This document shows, piece by piece, positions 1 to 10,239 of a DNA stretch of 64,000 nt (position 1 is its first letter; each line of letters begins with the position of its first letter). The notes below the pieces were generated by a model that searched no databases, was not told the origin of the DNA, and was given only the letters and a program-made list of their open reading frames with translations. A program made the position numbers and the translations under genes. The stretch comes from Haematobia irritans (lineage: Eukaryota > Arthropoda > Insecta > Diptera > Muscidae), in NCBI RefSeq assembly GCF_050003625.1, contig NC_134398.1, positions 17,620,997-17,684,996 of the forward strand, read 5' to 3'.

Positions 1-35
1 AAATACTACCAAAAGTGGTACATTGGAATACAACC

Positions 36-240
36 ATGCTTGTGTAGCAAGGGTCGTGGGCTAAATCGCAGTTACGAGTACACACAGCAAGAAGGTTTTC
101 AGCGGAGAATTATCCATTTTCAGTAATGTTAGCATTATGAAACGTCATACCCACAAGGCTATTAAAAGGATATCCCTTGTCATTGAGTTAAATATGGAAT
201 CGTGCAACACTCAGTGATAAATAGAAGAAGAAAAGGAGGA
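36..240 (+). mobile_element. Diverged tRNA-derived SINE fragment
   Basis: This region aligns by eye, in order, with the full SINE copies at 6870-7213 and 37291-37633 read on their own strand. It shows the GTCGTGGG segment next to the B box, the TTTTCAGCGG..ATTATCC block, the CAGTAATG block and the CCCTTGTCATTGAG..CACTCAGTGATAA block. The middle has internal deletions and the tRNA-like head is not intact. It is an old, immobile copy. Confidence 0.7.
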
Positions 241-459
241 GTTCAGTTGACTTATAAAAAATGAATAGTAGTCGTCAATATAGAAAGTATTTGAAATAAC
301 CCAAGAACCGATCAAATTTTATGTATGCTGGGTAAAAATTTTGTTGACCTTATTTTTGCGGTACAAGTTGTTTGCCAAACGAACAATGAGACCAAAAGAC
401 AGACAGCCGGATAGATAGGTAATTGGAAGCACAGACAGATGAATCTGATCCGTATGCTT

Positions 460-850
460 AATACCTAGCCCCACTCAGATCCCTATAGTTCACCCACTGA
501 CACCATCGACCTAAAGCTCCACCTCTAAGACATTCTGGCCTATCGTGTGGCCACAATTCGCACCAAGAATTTCCAGTCCTTAACTGAGACGTTTGGGCCT
601 ACATTTCTAGCATTCGAGTTTGTATTTCAACCGTCTCCCCAGATACTTTCGAGCTTATGTTAATATTCCCCACAGACAGGCTTTAAATAGTTGAAACACT
701 GAGATCTTCGGGCCTCCAGTTTATGGTTAAAGTGGCAGCCCGGCTCACTTAGACTATTCAGTCCATTGCGATAGCCTCCAGTTTATCCACTCAAAGCCTC
801 GGAATATCATTAGCCCACTCAGACATTCACGCCTTTAGTATATATATGTG
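460..850. repeat. Degenerate short tandem repeat resembling the 20-23 kb satellite
   Basis: Phrases such as CACTGAGATCTTCGG followed by CCTCCAGTTTA recur with slight changes at roughly 25-40 bp steps. They resemble the unit of the array at 20216-23473 (CTGAGATCTTCTGATCTGCAG followed by TTCAA). The region is interrupted by a SINE tail fragment at 731-775. It is strongly decayed, so membership of the same family is an inference. Confidence 0.4.
731..775 (-). mobile_element. SINE 3'-end fragment
   Basis: The sequence GTGGCAGCCCGGCTCACTTA and the following ACTATTCAGTCCATTG match the 3' part of the full SINE copies at 6885-6945 and 37305-37355 in the same orientation. About ten bases are missing in the stem-loop region. 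Only the tail is present. Confidence 0.7.
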
Positions 851-869
851 GTATATTTTAAAGAAAAGA

Positions 870-1060
870 GAGAGATTCTTAAAAGCCCAAAATATGCTAT
901 ACGTTTTTTTTTTTGTTATATAATTACAAATTACAAAAAAAAAATCCCAAACATGCTATAAAATTTGGACATATTTTAGAGACTCCTCTAACAAAATGAA
1001 GTATAAAAATACTCCTTAAAAATTAGTACAAATATTTTAAAATTTTATTTTAAAATTTTA
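870..1060. repeat. Dispersed old AT-rich repeat (Rep-D), copy 1
   Basis: The ordered phrases ATGCTATAAAATTTGGACAT, GAGACTCCTCTAACAAAATGAAG and the following TAAAAATACT recur in similar order at 8855-9065, 10000-10235 and 12545-12720. No coding potential or terminal structure is visible. It is an old non-coding repeat of unknown class. Confidence 0.55.
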
Positions 1061-1770
1061 TTTTAGTTTATGCCTCTTCTCTACAGTAAGACTCATGAAA
1101 TTATTAAATTATTACACTGTCATCTTTAGCATTCTTAAGATTTACTATCTAACAATCTTTTCGTGTATGTTTTTCTGTGTGTTAAGGATATTTAGCCGTT
1201 TTGTTACCGAGTACTTTACTACAATAAATTGAGATTATTGTCACAGAAATGTTGTATAGCTGAAAGATTTTCCAATAAAAAAAATTCTTTGCATTATCTA
1301 TCTATCTGGGTTTTAAAATTTCTTGTTGTTGCTATTGGATGGAAGTAGTCACAGTTGCAGAGCTTACACTTCTCTGGCACACAGTAGTAGCTCTCATTGT
1401 TGGGTGAATATCCTTCTATTGGGTGATTTAACACAAATCCCTTTGTGTAAAATGTATGTCATTGTTAAAATCATTTGAAGAATCTTTAGATATGTAACAT
1501 AGTGGTGTATTATTTTAGATTTTCTAAAGGATTTTTTGTTTGCAGTCAGCTGGCATTGTAGCCAGTGTCATTACACTGCAAAGAAATTAATTGACAAAGT
1601 CGAAGAAACAAATAATAAAGAGAGTGCCTTGCAATTTCCGAAATGTTTTTTTGGTTCATCATTCATTCATAGGAAATGAGGACTTTTTTTTTTGGGTAGC
1701 CTAAAAACCTAATTTTATTTGCAACTATCGTAAACGGGCCTGCTTCGCTGCGCTTTCCGAATCGTATTTT
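1061..1770. other. Unique AT-rich sequence, no gene seen
   Basis: No extended open frame or recognisable element is visible. Near the end, 1733-1764 carries a GGGCCTGCTTCGCTGCGC-type motif that is echoed at 36676-36695, so it may be a remnant of a dispersed repeat. Confidence 0.4.
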
Positions 1771-2790
1771 TATACCATCCACCATGGGATGGGGGGTATA
1801 TTAACTTTGTCATTCCGTTTGTAACACATCGAAATATTGCTCTAAGACACCATAAAGTATATATATTCTGGGTCGTGGTGAAATTTTGCGTCGATCAAAG
1901 AATGTTTGTCCGTCGGTCCGTCTGTTGAAATCACGCTAACTTCCGAACGAAACAAGATGTAGACTTGAAACTTGGCACAAGTAGTTGTTATTGATGTAGG
2001 TCGGACGGTATTGCAAATGGGCCATATCGGACCACTTTTACGTATAGCCCCCATATAAACAGACGCTCAGATTTGGTTTGCGGAGCCTCTTGGAGGAGCA
2101 AAATTCATCCGATCCGGTTGAAAATGGGTACAGGGTGTTAGTATATGGTCTTTCACAACCATGCAAAAATTGGTCCACATCGGTCCATAATTATATATAG
2201 CCCCCATAGAAACCGATCCCCAGATTTGGCTTGCGGAGCCTGTAAGAGAAGCAAATTTCATCCGATCCGGCTGAAATTTGGTACATGGTGTAAGTATATG
2301 GTCTCTAATAACTATCTAAAAATGGGTCCATATTGGTTCATAATCATATATAGCCCCCATAAAAACCGATCCCCCAATTTGGCTAAGAGAAGCAAATTTC
2401 ATCCCATCCGGCTGAAATTTGGTATATGGTGTTAGTATATGATCTCTAACAACCACGCAAAAATTGGATCACATCGCTCCATACTTATATATAGCCCCCA
2501 TATAAACCAACGCTCAGATTTGGCTTGCGGAGCCTCTTGGACGAGCAAAATTCATCCGATCCGGTTGAAATTTGGTACATGGTGTTAGTATATGGTCTTT
2601 CACAACCATGGAAAAATTGGTCCATGCCGGTCTTAATTATATATAACCCCCATTTAAACCGATTCCCAGATTTGAGGAGCAAAATTCATTCGATCCGGTA
2701 GAAATTTGGTACATCGCGCTAGTATGTTGTCGCTAACATCCACGTTGGTTCATATTGGTCTATAGTTACATATAGCCGATCCCCGATAAT
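1771..2790 (+). mobile_element. Rep-A element copy a, 5' hairpin end and modules
   Basis: It begins with the characteristic end hairpin (ATACCATCC..ATGG..GGGGGTAT), then TTAACTTTGTCATTCCGTTT and the conserved leader with a CCGTC-rich patch. About five modules of 153 bp follow, for example ACCGATCC at about 2212 and 2365. No protein is encoded. The copy runs directly into a 29-bp satellite at about 2790, and the GGCC-palindrome end seen in complete copies is absent. For consistency, + strand here means the hairpin end lies to the left. Confidence 0.8.
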
Positions 2791-2876
2791 CTACCATAAT
2801 TTTATTTCTATAGACAATTTTGTCAAAATGGTATTACTATAGTAAATTGCATTATTTATAATTTTCCTTTTATAAT

Positions 2877-3370
2877 TTTCCTCTGTTGGTTAAGCTACTC
2901 TTGTAGTTTAGTCAACCAATGGTTTTAAAGCTGAGATCAATACAACAAATATGATTGAAGTACAAACCCACAATAAAAATAAACCCAGACAACACTCAAA
3001 ATAAACCCAGCCAACTGCACTCAAATCGATGATTTGATGGTGGCAAAGGAAAAGAGAAATGTTTATATGAATTTATTTCGGCATAAGCCGGCTATCATAA
3101 ACCTTTTTTCGGAAGGTTCAAGTGTAGTTCACCATGGGTTTAGTGAACTGCCTGAATTTATTCTGATAACTGGTTGATAGTTTTGCTGCAAGTAGAGGAT
3201 TCTGATGAGGAATGTGGTAATTCCGATACGTGCGTCCATCCAACCATCTTGCAGTCTATGGGGCTTTGCCCAAATAAATTTGACAAACATTCTTTTCCTC
3301 TGTTGGTTAAGCTACTCTTGTAGTTTAGTCAACACAATGGTTTTAAAGCTGAGATCAAAACAACAAATAA
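2877..3370. repeat. Segment bounded by about 75-bp direct repeats
   Basis: The block starting TTCCTCTGTTGGTTAAGCTA at 2877 is repeated almost exactly at 3293, about 416 bp later. Both copies continue through GTAGTTTAGTCAAC and GGTTTTAAAGCTGAGATCAA. A diverged inverted copy lies at 30612-30683. All three sit inside or beside 29-bp satellite tracts. The central part (2955-3292) is unique and has no gene. This could be a small direct-repeat-flanked element or a duplicated module. Confidence 0.6.
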
Positions 3371-4205
3371 AATTTTAGTACTATAAAAAATTATGTCAAG
3401 ATTTAGTGCTATAGAAAAATTTGTCAAAATTTTATTTCTACAGAAAATTTTGTCAAAATTTTATTACTATACAAAATTTCGTCAAAATTTTATTTCTATA
3501 GAAAATTTTGTCAAAATTTTATTACTATACAAAATTTTATTTCTATAGAAAATTTTGTCAAAATTTTATTCTTATAGATAATTTTGTCAAAATTTTATTT
3601 CTATAGAAAATTTTGTCAAACATTTATTTCTATAGAAAATTTTGTCAAAATTGTATTTCTATAGAAAATTTTGTCAAAATTTTATTCCTATAGATAATTT
3701 GGTCAAAAATGTATTTCTATAGAAAATTTTGTCAAAAATTTATTTCTATAGAAAATTTTGTCAAAATTGTATTACTATAGAAAATTTTATTATTATACAA
3801 AATTTTGTCAAGATTTTATTGCTATAGAAAACTTTGTCAAAATTTTATTTCTATAGAAAATTTTGTCAAAATTTTATTCCTATAGATAATTTTGTCAAAA
3901 TTTTATTCCTGTAGATAATTTTGTCAAAATTTTATTTCTATAGAAAATTTTGTCAAAATTTTATTACTATACAAAATTTTGTCAAAATTTTATTTCTATA
4001 GAAAATTATGTCAAAATTTTATTCCTATAGATAATTTTGTAAAAATTTTACTTCTATAGAAAATTTTGTCAAAAATTTATTTCTATAGAAAATTTTGTCA
4101 AAATTGTATTACTATAGAACATTTTATTACTATACAAAATTTTGTCAAGATTTCATTGCTATAAAAAAATTTGTAAAATTTTTATTTCTATAAAATTTAT
4201 TCCGT
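3365..4205 (+). repeat. 29-bp satellite array 1
   Basis: It consists of tandem, moderately diverged copies of a 29-bp unit whose core reads TTTTGTCAAAATTTTATTTC, then TATAGAAAA. Some units carry TATTCCTATAGATAATTTTG variants and several are 5-15 bp shorter. It follows Rep-A copy a and its junction motif (AATCTACCATAATTTTATTT at about 2788), the same order as inside complete Rep-A copies. Confidence 0.9.
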
Positions 4206-4758
4206 TACTGAGAAAAAAAATTATTTGGGGTGTGTGTTCTATTATTTTTCAGATATTGAAATTTTTTCTCCCAGCACAAAACTTGCCAAAAATTTCCGGC
4301 AAATTTTGCTGAGTTTTCTTCTTCTAAAGATGTGGTTATTCATTTCCACTCGTATGCTTTTAATTCCAAAAATTGATTTTTGTTAAGCTTTGCAATAGTA
4401 CTAACTGTCTCTACTTTGCATGCATTTCAATGTGTTTCAAAGGAAATTCGAATTTACTATGCGATAAAGAACAAAAATTAATTGCAATCTCGTTTTGCCA
4501 TTTGTGACAATTTCACAAAGCAATAAAATCTCATAAGAGTTTTACTTTCATTACATCCTAATTTCGTACATTTAAAGGAAAACGAAATGAGGAAGGGAGA
4601 GAGAGAGAAAAAGATGTCCTTGAGAGGAACTATGCTACAATGGGTATATACAGCAAGATAAGTGTAAGACAAATTTTACACAATGGTATAGCTGGAAATG
4701 TTCGTTAAGGAGACAAAAAAAAACAATCTGATTTGCAATAAGTTGCACAACATTTTTT
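4206..4758. other. Unique sequence, no gene seen
   Basis: AT-rich unique sequence with only short chance open frames. No transposon ends, tRNA-like boxes or repeats were recognised. Confidence 0.4.
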
Positions 4759-4760
4759 CA

Positions 4761-5190
4761 AGACTCATGAAAATTTCAATGACTTCTCAGGGTTCTCCTC
4801 AGTGTGCCACTTATTTGTCAGCGGTTAAAACTAGAAGAACCCGTATGTAATAGCTACTTTTAGTTAATGTGGTAACACAATTGACTGAATAGTATAAGTG
4901 AGCCTGAATCTTAATCGGGGTGCCACATTAACATAACCCATTTGTTATGCCACTAAATGCCATACCTTTTACATTATTGTGCCACATTTTTAACATGTTG
5001 TGCATTTTTTTAATGAATTTTTTTTAGTACAATATTTTAGAGACTCATGAAAATGTCAATGACTTCCCAGGGTTCTCCTCAGTGTGCCACTTATTTGTTA
5101 TGCCACTTAATGCCATTCCTTTAACATTTTTGTGCCACATTTTTAATATGTTGTGCAACTTTTTAATGATTTTTTTTTTGTGCAAAGTTT
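4761..5190. repeat. Tandem duplication of about 153 bp, first copy split by an insertion
   Basis: The block from AGACTCATGAAAAT through GTTCTCCTCAGTGTGCCACT and on to GTGCCACATTTTTAA occurs at 4761 and again at 5041. After removing the 127 bp accounted for by the insertion at 4819-4939 and its duplicated target, the unit is about 153 bp. A short start of a third unit follows at about 5190. Confidence 0.8.
4819..4939 (+). mobile_element. 5'-truncated SINE tail insertion with empty site in the sister repeat
   Basis: The segment contains AATGTGGTAACACAATTGAC, GAATAGTATAAGTGAGCCTG and a GGGGTGCCACATTAAC-like end, matching the SINE 3' region read forward. It is flanked by ATTTGT on both sides (4813-4818 and 4940-4945). 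The second tandem unit has an uninterrupted CTTATTTGTTATGCC at the equivalent place, so this is an insertion with a 6-bp target duplication. Confidence 0.7.
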
Positions 5191-5565
5191 TAGAAAATGT
5201 GTATCCCTTATCCCTTACAAATTACATATGTGATCGGGGCCTTAACATAAACACGCCATCTTTTGCCACTAACTACGTCCGCCAAAGTCGAATCACTTAA
5301 CCACCATATACGGACAAAACAACTTCATTGAAAGGATTAACGACTTTTGGCCACGGAAAGCAACTTCAGAAAAATGTAGCTTCTACGTTAAGCTAAATTC
5401 GCATTCGTATTGTAAGGAAATGAGATCTTTGGCCTCACTACAATAGTATTTCAGTAAAGTTACCGAATTTGGTTTTCTCCGATGAGAAGTAATTACTGTG
5501 GGTTTTCTTTTCGAAGAGGTCAGCTATAAAATGTGCACCTTCAAATGATAAATAGTAATAAAATG
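5191..5565. other. Unique sequence between repeats, no gene seen
   Basis: Short unique stretch before the next satellite array. It contains no open frame of note and no recognised repeat. Confidence 0.4.
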
Positions 5566-6770
5566 TTGATAAAATTTTCTATAGAAATAAAATTATGACG
5601 AATTTTCTGTAGAAATAAAATTTTGACAAAATTTTCTATAGAAATAATATTTTGAAAAAAATCTATATAAAAATAAAATTTTGACAAAATTTTCTATAAA
5701 AATAAAATTTTGACAAAATTTTCTATAGAAATAAAATTTTGACAAGATTTTCTATAGAAATAAAATTTTAACAAGATTATCTATAGAAATAAAATTTTGA
5801 CAAAATTTTCTATAGAAATAAAATTTTGACTAAATTTTCTATACAAATTAAATTTTTGACAAAATGTTCTATAAAAATAAAAATTTGACAAAATTTTCCA
5901 TAGAAATAAAAATTTGAAAAAATTTTCTATAGAAATAAAATTTTGACAAAATTTGGATAAAATTTTCTATAGACGAAATTTTCTATGGATATAAAATTTT
6001 AACAAAATTTTCTATGGGCGTAAAATTTGGCAGACTTTAGAAATAAAATTTGGACAGAATTTTCTATAGAAATAAAATGTTGACAAAATTTTCTATAGAA
6101 ATAAAATTTTGACAAAATTTTCTATAGAAATAAAATTTTGACAAAATTGTATAGAAATAAAATTTGGACAGAATTTTCTATAGAAATAAAATGTTGACAA
6201 AATTTTCTATATAAACAAAATTTTGAAAAAATTTTCTATAGAAATAAAATTTGGACAGAATTTTCTACAGAAATAAAATATTGACAAAATTTTCTGTAGA
6301 AATAAAATGTTGACAAAATTTTCTATAAAAATATAATTTTGACAAAATTTTCTATAGTATAAAATGTCAACATTTTTATACTATATATTTTCTATAGAAA
6401 TAAAATTTGGACAGAATTTTCTACAGAAATTAAATTTTGTCAAACTTTTATATAATAACAAAATTTTTATAAAATTTTCTACAGAAATAAAATTTTGATA
6501 AGATTTTCTATGGCAATAAAATTTTGACAACATTTTCTATAGAAATAACATTTTGTGAAAATTTTCTGTCGAAAAAAAATTTTGACAAGATTTTGAAAAA
6601 TTTTTCTATAAAGTTAAAATGTTGACAAAATTTTCTACAGAAATAAAATTTTGACAAAGTTTTCTATGAAAATAAAATTTTGACAAAATTTTCTATAGAA
6701 ATAAAATTTTTATAAAAATTTCTATAGAGATAAAATTTTGAAAAAAATAATTCTATAGAAATGAACTAAT
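5566..6770 (-). repeat. 29-bp satellite array 2
   Basis: Same satellite as array 1 but inverted, reading TTTCTATAGAAATAAAATTT, then TGACAAAAT on the + strand. Units vary by single substitutions and small gaps. It is separated from array 3 by about 490 bp that contain a SINE, so arrays 2 and 3 may once have been continuous. Confidence 0.9.
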
Positions 6771-6848
6771 GTGTCCAATACAAAATGTTTTTGTCTTCTG
6801 AAGTCATACTTTTTATCAAGCAGAAAATTTGCAACGCCAGAAATTAGG

Positions 6849-6890
6849 CATAACCTAACCTAATCAGAAATTAGGTTAGGTTAGGTTATG
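6849..6890. repeat. CCTAA/TTAGG inverted repeat at a SINE tail
   Basis: The left arm CATAACCTAACCTAAT (6849-6864), a 5-base spacer and the right arm ATTAGG..TTATG (6870-6890) form a hairpin. The right arm holds one extra AGGTT unit. CAGAAATTAGG also occurs as a direct repeat at 6838-6848 and 6865-6875. The right arm is the pentanucleotide tail of the adjacent SINE. Confidence 0.8.
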
Positions 6891-7213
6891 TGGCAGCCCG
6901 ATGTATCAGGCTCACTTAGACTATTCAGTCCATTGTGATACCACAGTGGTGAACTTCTCTCTTATCACTGCCCGATAAAATGTTAAGCTCAATGACAAGG
7001 GACCTCCTTTTTATGGCCGAGTCCGAACGGCGTTCCACATTGCTGTGAAACCACTTAGAGAAGCTTTGAAACCCTCAGAAATGTCACCAGCATTACTGAG
7101 GTGGGATAATCCACCGCTGAAAAACTTTTTGGTGTTCGGTCGTAGCAGGAATCGAACCCACGACCTTGTGTATGCAAGGCGGGCATGCTAACCATTGCAC
7201 CACGGTGGCTCCC
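6870..7213 (-). mobile_element. tRNA-derived SINE, full-length copy 1
   Basis: Read on the minus strand, the head at 7213 starts GGGAGCCACCGTGGTGCAAT and carries a pol III A box (TGGTGCAATGG, 7192-7202) and B box (GGTTCGATTCC, 7148-7158), as in a tRNA. A tRNA-unrelated body follows, then a small stem-loop (AGCC/GGCT arms) and a tail of CCTAA-type repeats at 6870-6890. Length is about 344 bp. The tRNA part is followed by SINE body, and the anticodon loop appears one base short, so it is not a tRNA gene. No clear target duplication is visible. Confidence 0.85.
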
Positions 7214-7261
7214 TAGTAGGTAAATGAGTTGTCCCATGAACTGTTAAAAATTCGTTTTCGA

Positions 7262-8235
7262 CTATATGTAGATAAAATAGAAATTAAATTTAGACAAAAT
7301 CTTCTATAGAAATAAAAATTTGACAAAATTTTCTATAGATATAAAATTTTGACAAAATTTTCTATAGAAATAAAATTTTGACAAAATTTTCTATAGAAAT
7401 AAAATTTTGACAAAATTTTCTATAGAAATAAAATGTGGATAAAATTTTCTATAGAAATAAAATTTTGACGAAATTTTCTATGGACATAAAATTTTAGAAC
7501 AAAATTTTCTAAAAAATAAAATTTTGACAAAATTTTCTATAGAAATAAAATTTGGACAGAATTTTCTATAGAAATAAAATTTTTGACAAGATTTTGACAA
7601 AATTTTCTATAGAAATAAAATTTTGACAAAATTTTCTATAGAAATAAAATATTGACAAAATTTGTTATAGAAATAAAATTTGACAACATTTTCTATAGAA
7701 ATAAAATTTGACAAAATTTTCTATAGAAAAAAAATTTTGAAAAAATTTTCTATGGACATGAAATTTTAAAAAAAATTTCTAAAGAAATAAATATTTGACA
7801 ATATTTTCTATAGAAATAAACTTTGACAATATTTTCTGACAATATTTGTTATAGAAATAAAATTTGGACAAAATTTTCTATAGAAATAAAATGTTGACAA
7901 AATTTTCAATAGAAATAAAAATTTGACAAAATTTTCTATAGAAATAAAATTTTGACAACATTTTCTATAGAAATAAAATTTTTACAAAATTTTCTATAGA
8001 AATAAAATTTTGACAAAATTTTCTATAGAAATAAAATTTTGGCAAAATTTTCTATAAAAATAAAATTTTGACAAACATTTTTAAAAATGTTTCTATAGAA
8101 TTAAAATGTTGACAAAATTTTCTATAGAAATAAGATTTTTACAAAATTTTTTATAAAAATAAAATTTTGGCGAAATTTTCTATAGAAATAAAATTTTGAC
8201 TAAATTTTTTATAGAAATAAAATTTTCTATATCAC
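7262..8235 (-). repeat. 29-bp satellite array 3
   Basis: Inverted orientation of the 29-bp satellite, the same as array 2. Many units are close to consensus, with occasional units truncated to 20-25 bp. It is one of the more regular arrays between about 7320 and 7440. Confidence 0.9.
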
Positions 8236-8854
8236 TTGTTTTGTTTATTCAGGTCTCATAAAAATTATGAGTGGTATCAATAGGAATTGTCATCCGCAAG
8301 CGTGTACTACATTTCACTCACGTACACATCTCTAAAATCATTTCAATATAATACCACTATGCTGGCCTAATCCCCACCATATAATTAAAAACTAAATTTT
8401 TTGAACCAATTTTTTTTTACAAAAACAATAAATATTTAAATACCCGCCAACATAGCGAATAATTAATCATACGTGCTTGAAATCCATTAGTGTATAAAAT
8501 TAATGTGACCCGAAACAAAATAACTTAAAATGCAAAATAGTTTAATAGTAGCAGATTGATGGTGCGCCCATTACACATTAATCATAAATGTGTGCAAATA
8601 TTAGCAACTTTGCGACATAGTAAAACACAAATGCCAGAACGAACGGTCGTAGTTAGTGAACCATTTATATCGAAAATAAATATGACCCAGAAATGGTAGC
8701 AAATAGCAGCACGAAAACGGAAATGAGTATAAAGTGTCGGAGTGATTTTCATTTCATGTTGAATATGAAAATTTGAGATGGTAGAAACAAAAAAATGGTA
8801 AAATGAAAAAATGCCTATTTTTAAGAAAATATATTTCAACGAGATATTGAAAAG
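8236..8854. other. Unique sequence, no gene seen
   Basis: AT-rich sequence. A 91-codon open frame on the minus strand at 8582-8857 has no recognisable motif and is best regarded as chance. Confidence 0.4.
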
Positions 8855-9065
8855 CATAAAAGTAGGCTATAGTATATACATTAAAAATTCCTTAAAAAAT
8901 ATGCTTTAAAATTTGGAAATAATTTAGAAACTATTCTAACAAAATGAAGCCTAAATATATGCTGTATAATTTTATGCTTGATGAGATTTAGAGATGCTTA
9001 TGATTGGAGAGTTTTTTGTTTTTCAAATAAACTTTAGCATATGCTTTAAAATTTTATCCATGTGT
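8855..9065. repeat. Rep-D dispersed repeat, copy 2
   Basis: It contains AAAAGTAGGCTATAGTATAT, ATGCTTTAAAATTTGGAAAT, CTAACAAAATGAAGCCTAAA and TATGCTGTATAATTTTATGC in order, matching copies at 10000-10235 and 12545-12720. It is non-coding and old. Confidence 0.6.
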
Positions 9066-9814
9066 TTAAAATTAATTTTGTAGTTAGCATAATCGTTTAG
9101 AATTTCCAAAAAGTGACACAAAAATAGGGACAGTATTTTTGGGAAAAAAACTACTTAAATGTTTTTAAGTTTTGTTTCTATGAAATTGGGAAATTGTTTT
9201 TTTTTTTTTTTTTTTTTTTGCAAATTAGAGCTAAATAGATCCAATAATCAGTTTATCATCGAAAATTAATTTTTCAAATTAACAATTTAGGAGAGAAGCC
9301 GATTTACCTTCTACAGATTTTATGCATATATTCAGGCGTCACATTAATCCGCTTATGTTGTGATAAGGAGAAATTGTTCAAAGATTGGTTTCTTTAAAGT
9401 CGAACTAATTGACTTTAAAGAAATCAAGATAGATGAAAACTATTGTACTAAAAAGGTATTACATAAAAAGTTTCACAACATGGCAAAAAGGTGACAGAAA
9501 AATGTAAAAAAGTATTCCATTTAGGGACACAACAATCAAATGGCACAAAAGTGTCAAGGTTTAACAAATGTGGCAAATTGTGTACTACGGTAGTACTGAG
9601 TGGAATTAATTTATGCTTCAATTCTAATTTAAAAAATGTCGAGAGCTCTAAAGTTAGGCAGGTGCGACTATACGTTGCTTTAATTTTCATTTATAAATAA
9701 CACATAGCCCTAAGGTATGTTAAAAACCTTAACCTGTATATGTACAAAGCTTTTTTCCAATTTCATAAACGATGCAATAAAATTTTCACATTTTTAGATT
9801 TGTGTACAATATCT
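9066..9814. other. Unique sequence with a poly-T tract, no gene seen
   Basis: A run of about 23 T lies at 9197-9219. Open frames at 9448-9700 overlap on opposite strands and have no recognisable motif. Nothing else was identified. Confidence 0.4.
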
Positions 9815-9885
9815 TATTTTTATGGCCGATTGTAAACGGCGTGTTTTGAAATCCTCAAAAATGTCACCACCCTTTCTGAGGGGAA
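9815..9885 (-). mobile_element. SINE body fragment
   Basis: TTTTTATGGCCGATTGTAAA, then CGGCGT and the later GAAATCCTCAAAAATGTCAC match the SINE body segment seen at 7010-7090 and 37430-37510. The part between them is deleted. The same fragment type with similar downstream flank recurs at 12848-12950, which suggests both came from one duplicated segment. Confidence 0.65.
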
Positions 9886-9999
9886 ATATATCTCTGTGCT
9901 TAGCTCAATAGTAAACAAAATTTGCCTTCACACTATGCTTTAAAATGTTCGAAATGGTAATGGAAAAACAACTATTGTATATTTTAGAGCAAATATATT

Positions 10000-10235
10000 T
10001 CAATTAGATTTTAAAATGCCAAAAAGTATGTTTGGCTATGGGATATACATTAAATAATTACAATAAATTACATCCCAAAAATATACTTTAAAATTTGGAA
10101 ACATTTTGGACACTCTTCTAACAAATTGAAGCCTAAAAATATGCTGTAAAATGTTATACCTTAAAAGCTTTTGAGATATTTGTAGCTAGAGAATTTTCTA
10201 CTAAACCTAAAAAAATATATTCAATTGTATACAAG
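10000..10235. repeat. Rep-D dispersed repeat, copy 3
   Basis: It closely matches 12545-12720. Shared phrases include AAGCCTAAAAATATGCTGTA, AAATGTTATAC, AAAAGCTTTTGA and AGAGAATTTTC. It abuts the hairpin end of Rep-A copy b, while the related copy 4 follows the other end of Rep-A b, so Rep-A b sits between two related Rep-D copies. Confidence 0.65.
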
Positions 10236-10239
10236 TTTT

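Noticed and set aside
6870..6890. Telomeric TTAGG repeat
   Set aside because: Only about three units at the end of a SINE, and similar units end a LINE at 61804. It is a retroelement tail, not a telomere.
7148..7213. tRNA gene on the minus strand
   Set aside because: A and B boxes are present, but the anticodon loop appears one base short. The sequence continues into a SINE body, and the same head recurs at 37568-37633. It is a SINE head.
5566..8235. Regular short repeats of about 29 bp, superficially like a CRISPR array
   Set aside because: Units are directly adjacent without unique spacers, diverge gradually, and lie in a eukaryotic transposon-rich context. It is a satellite.
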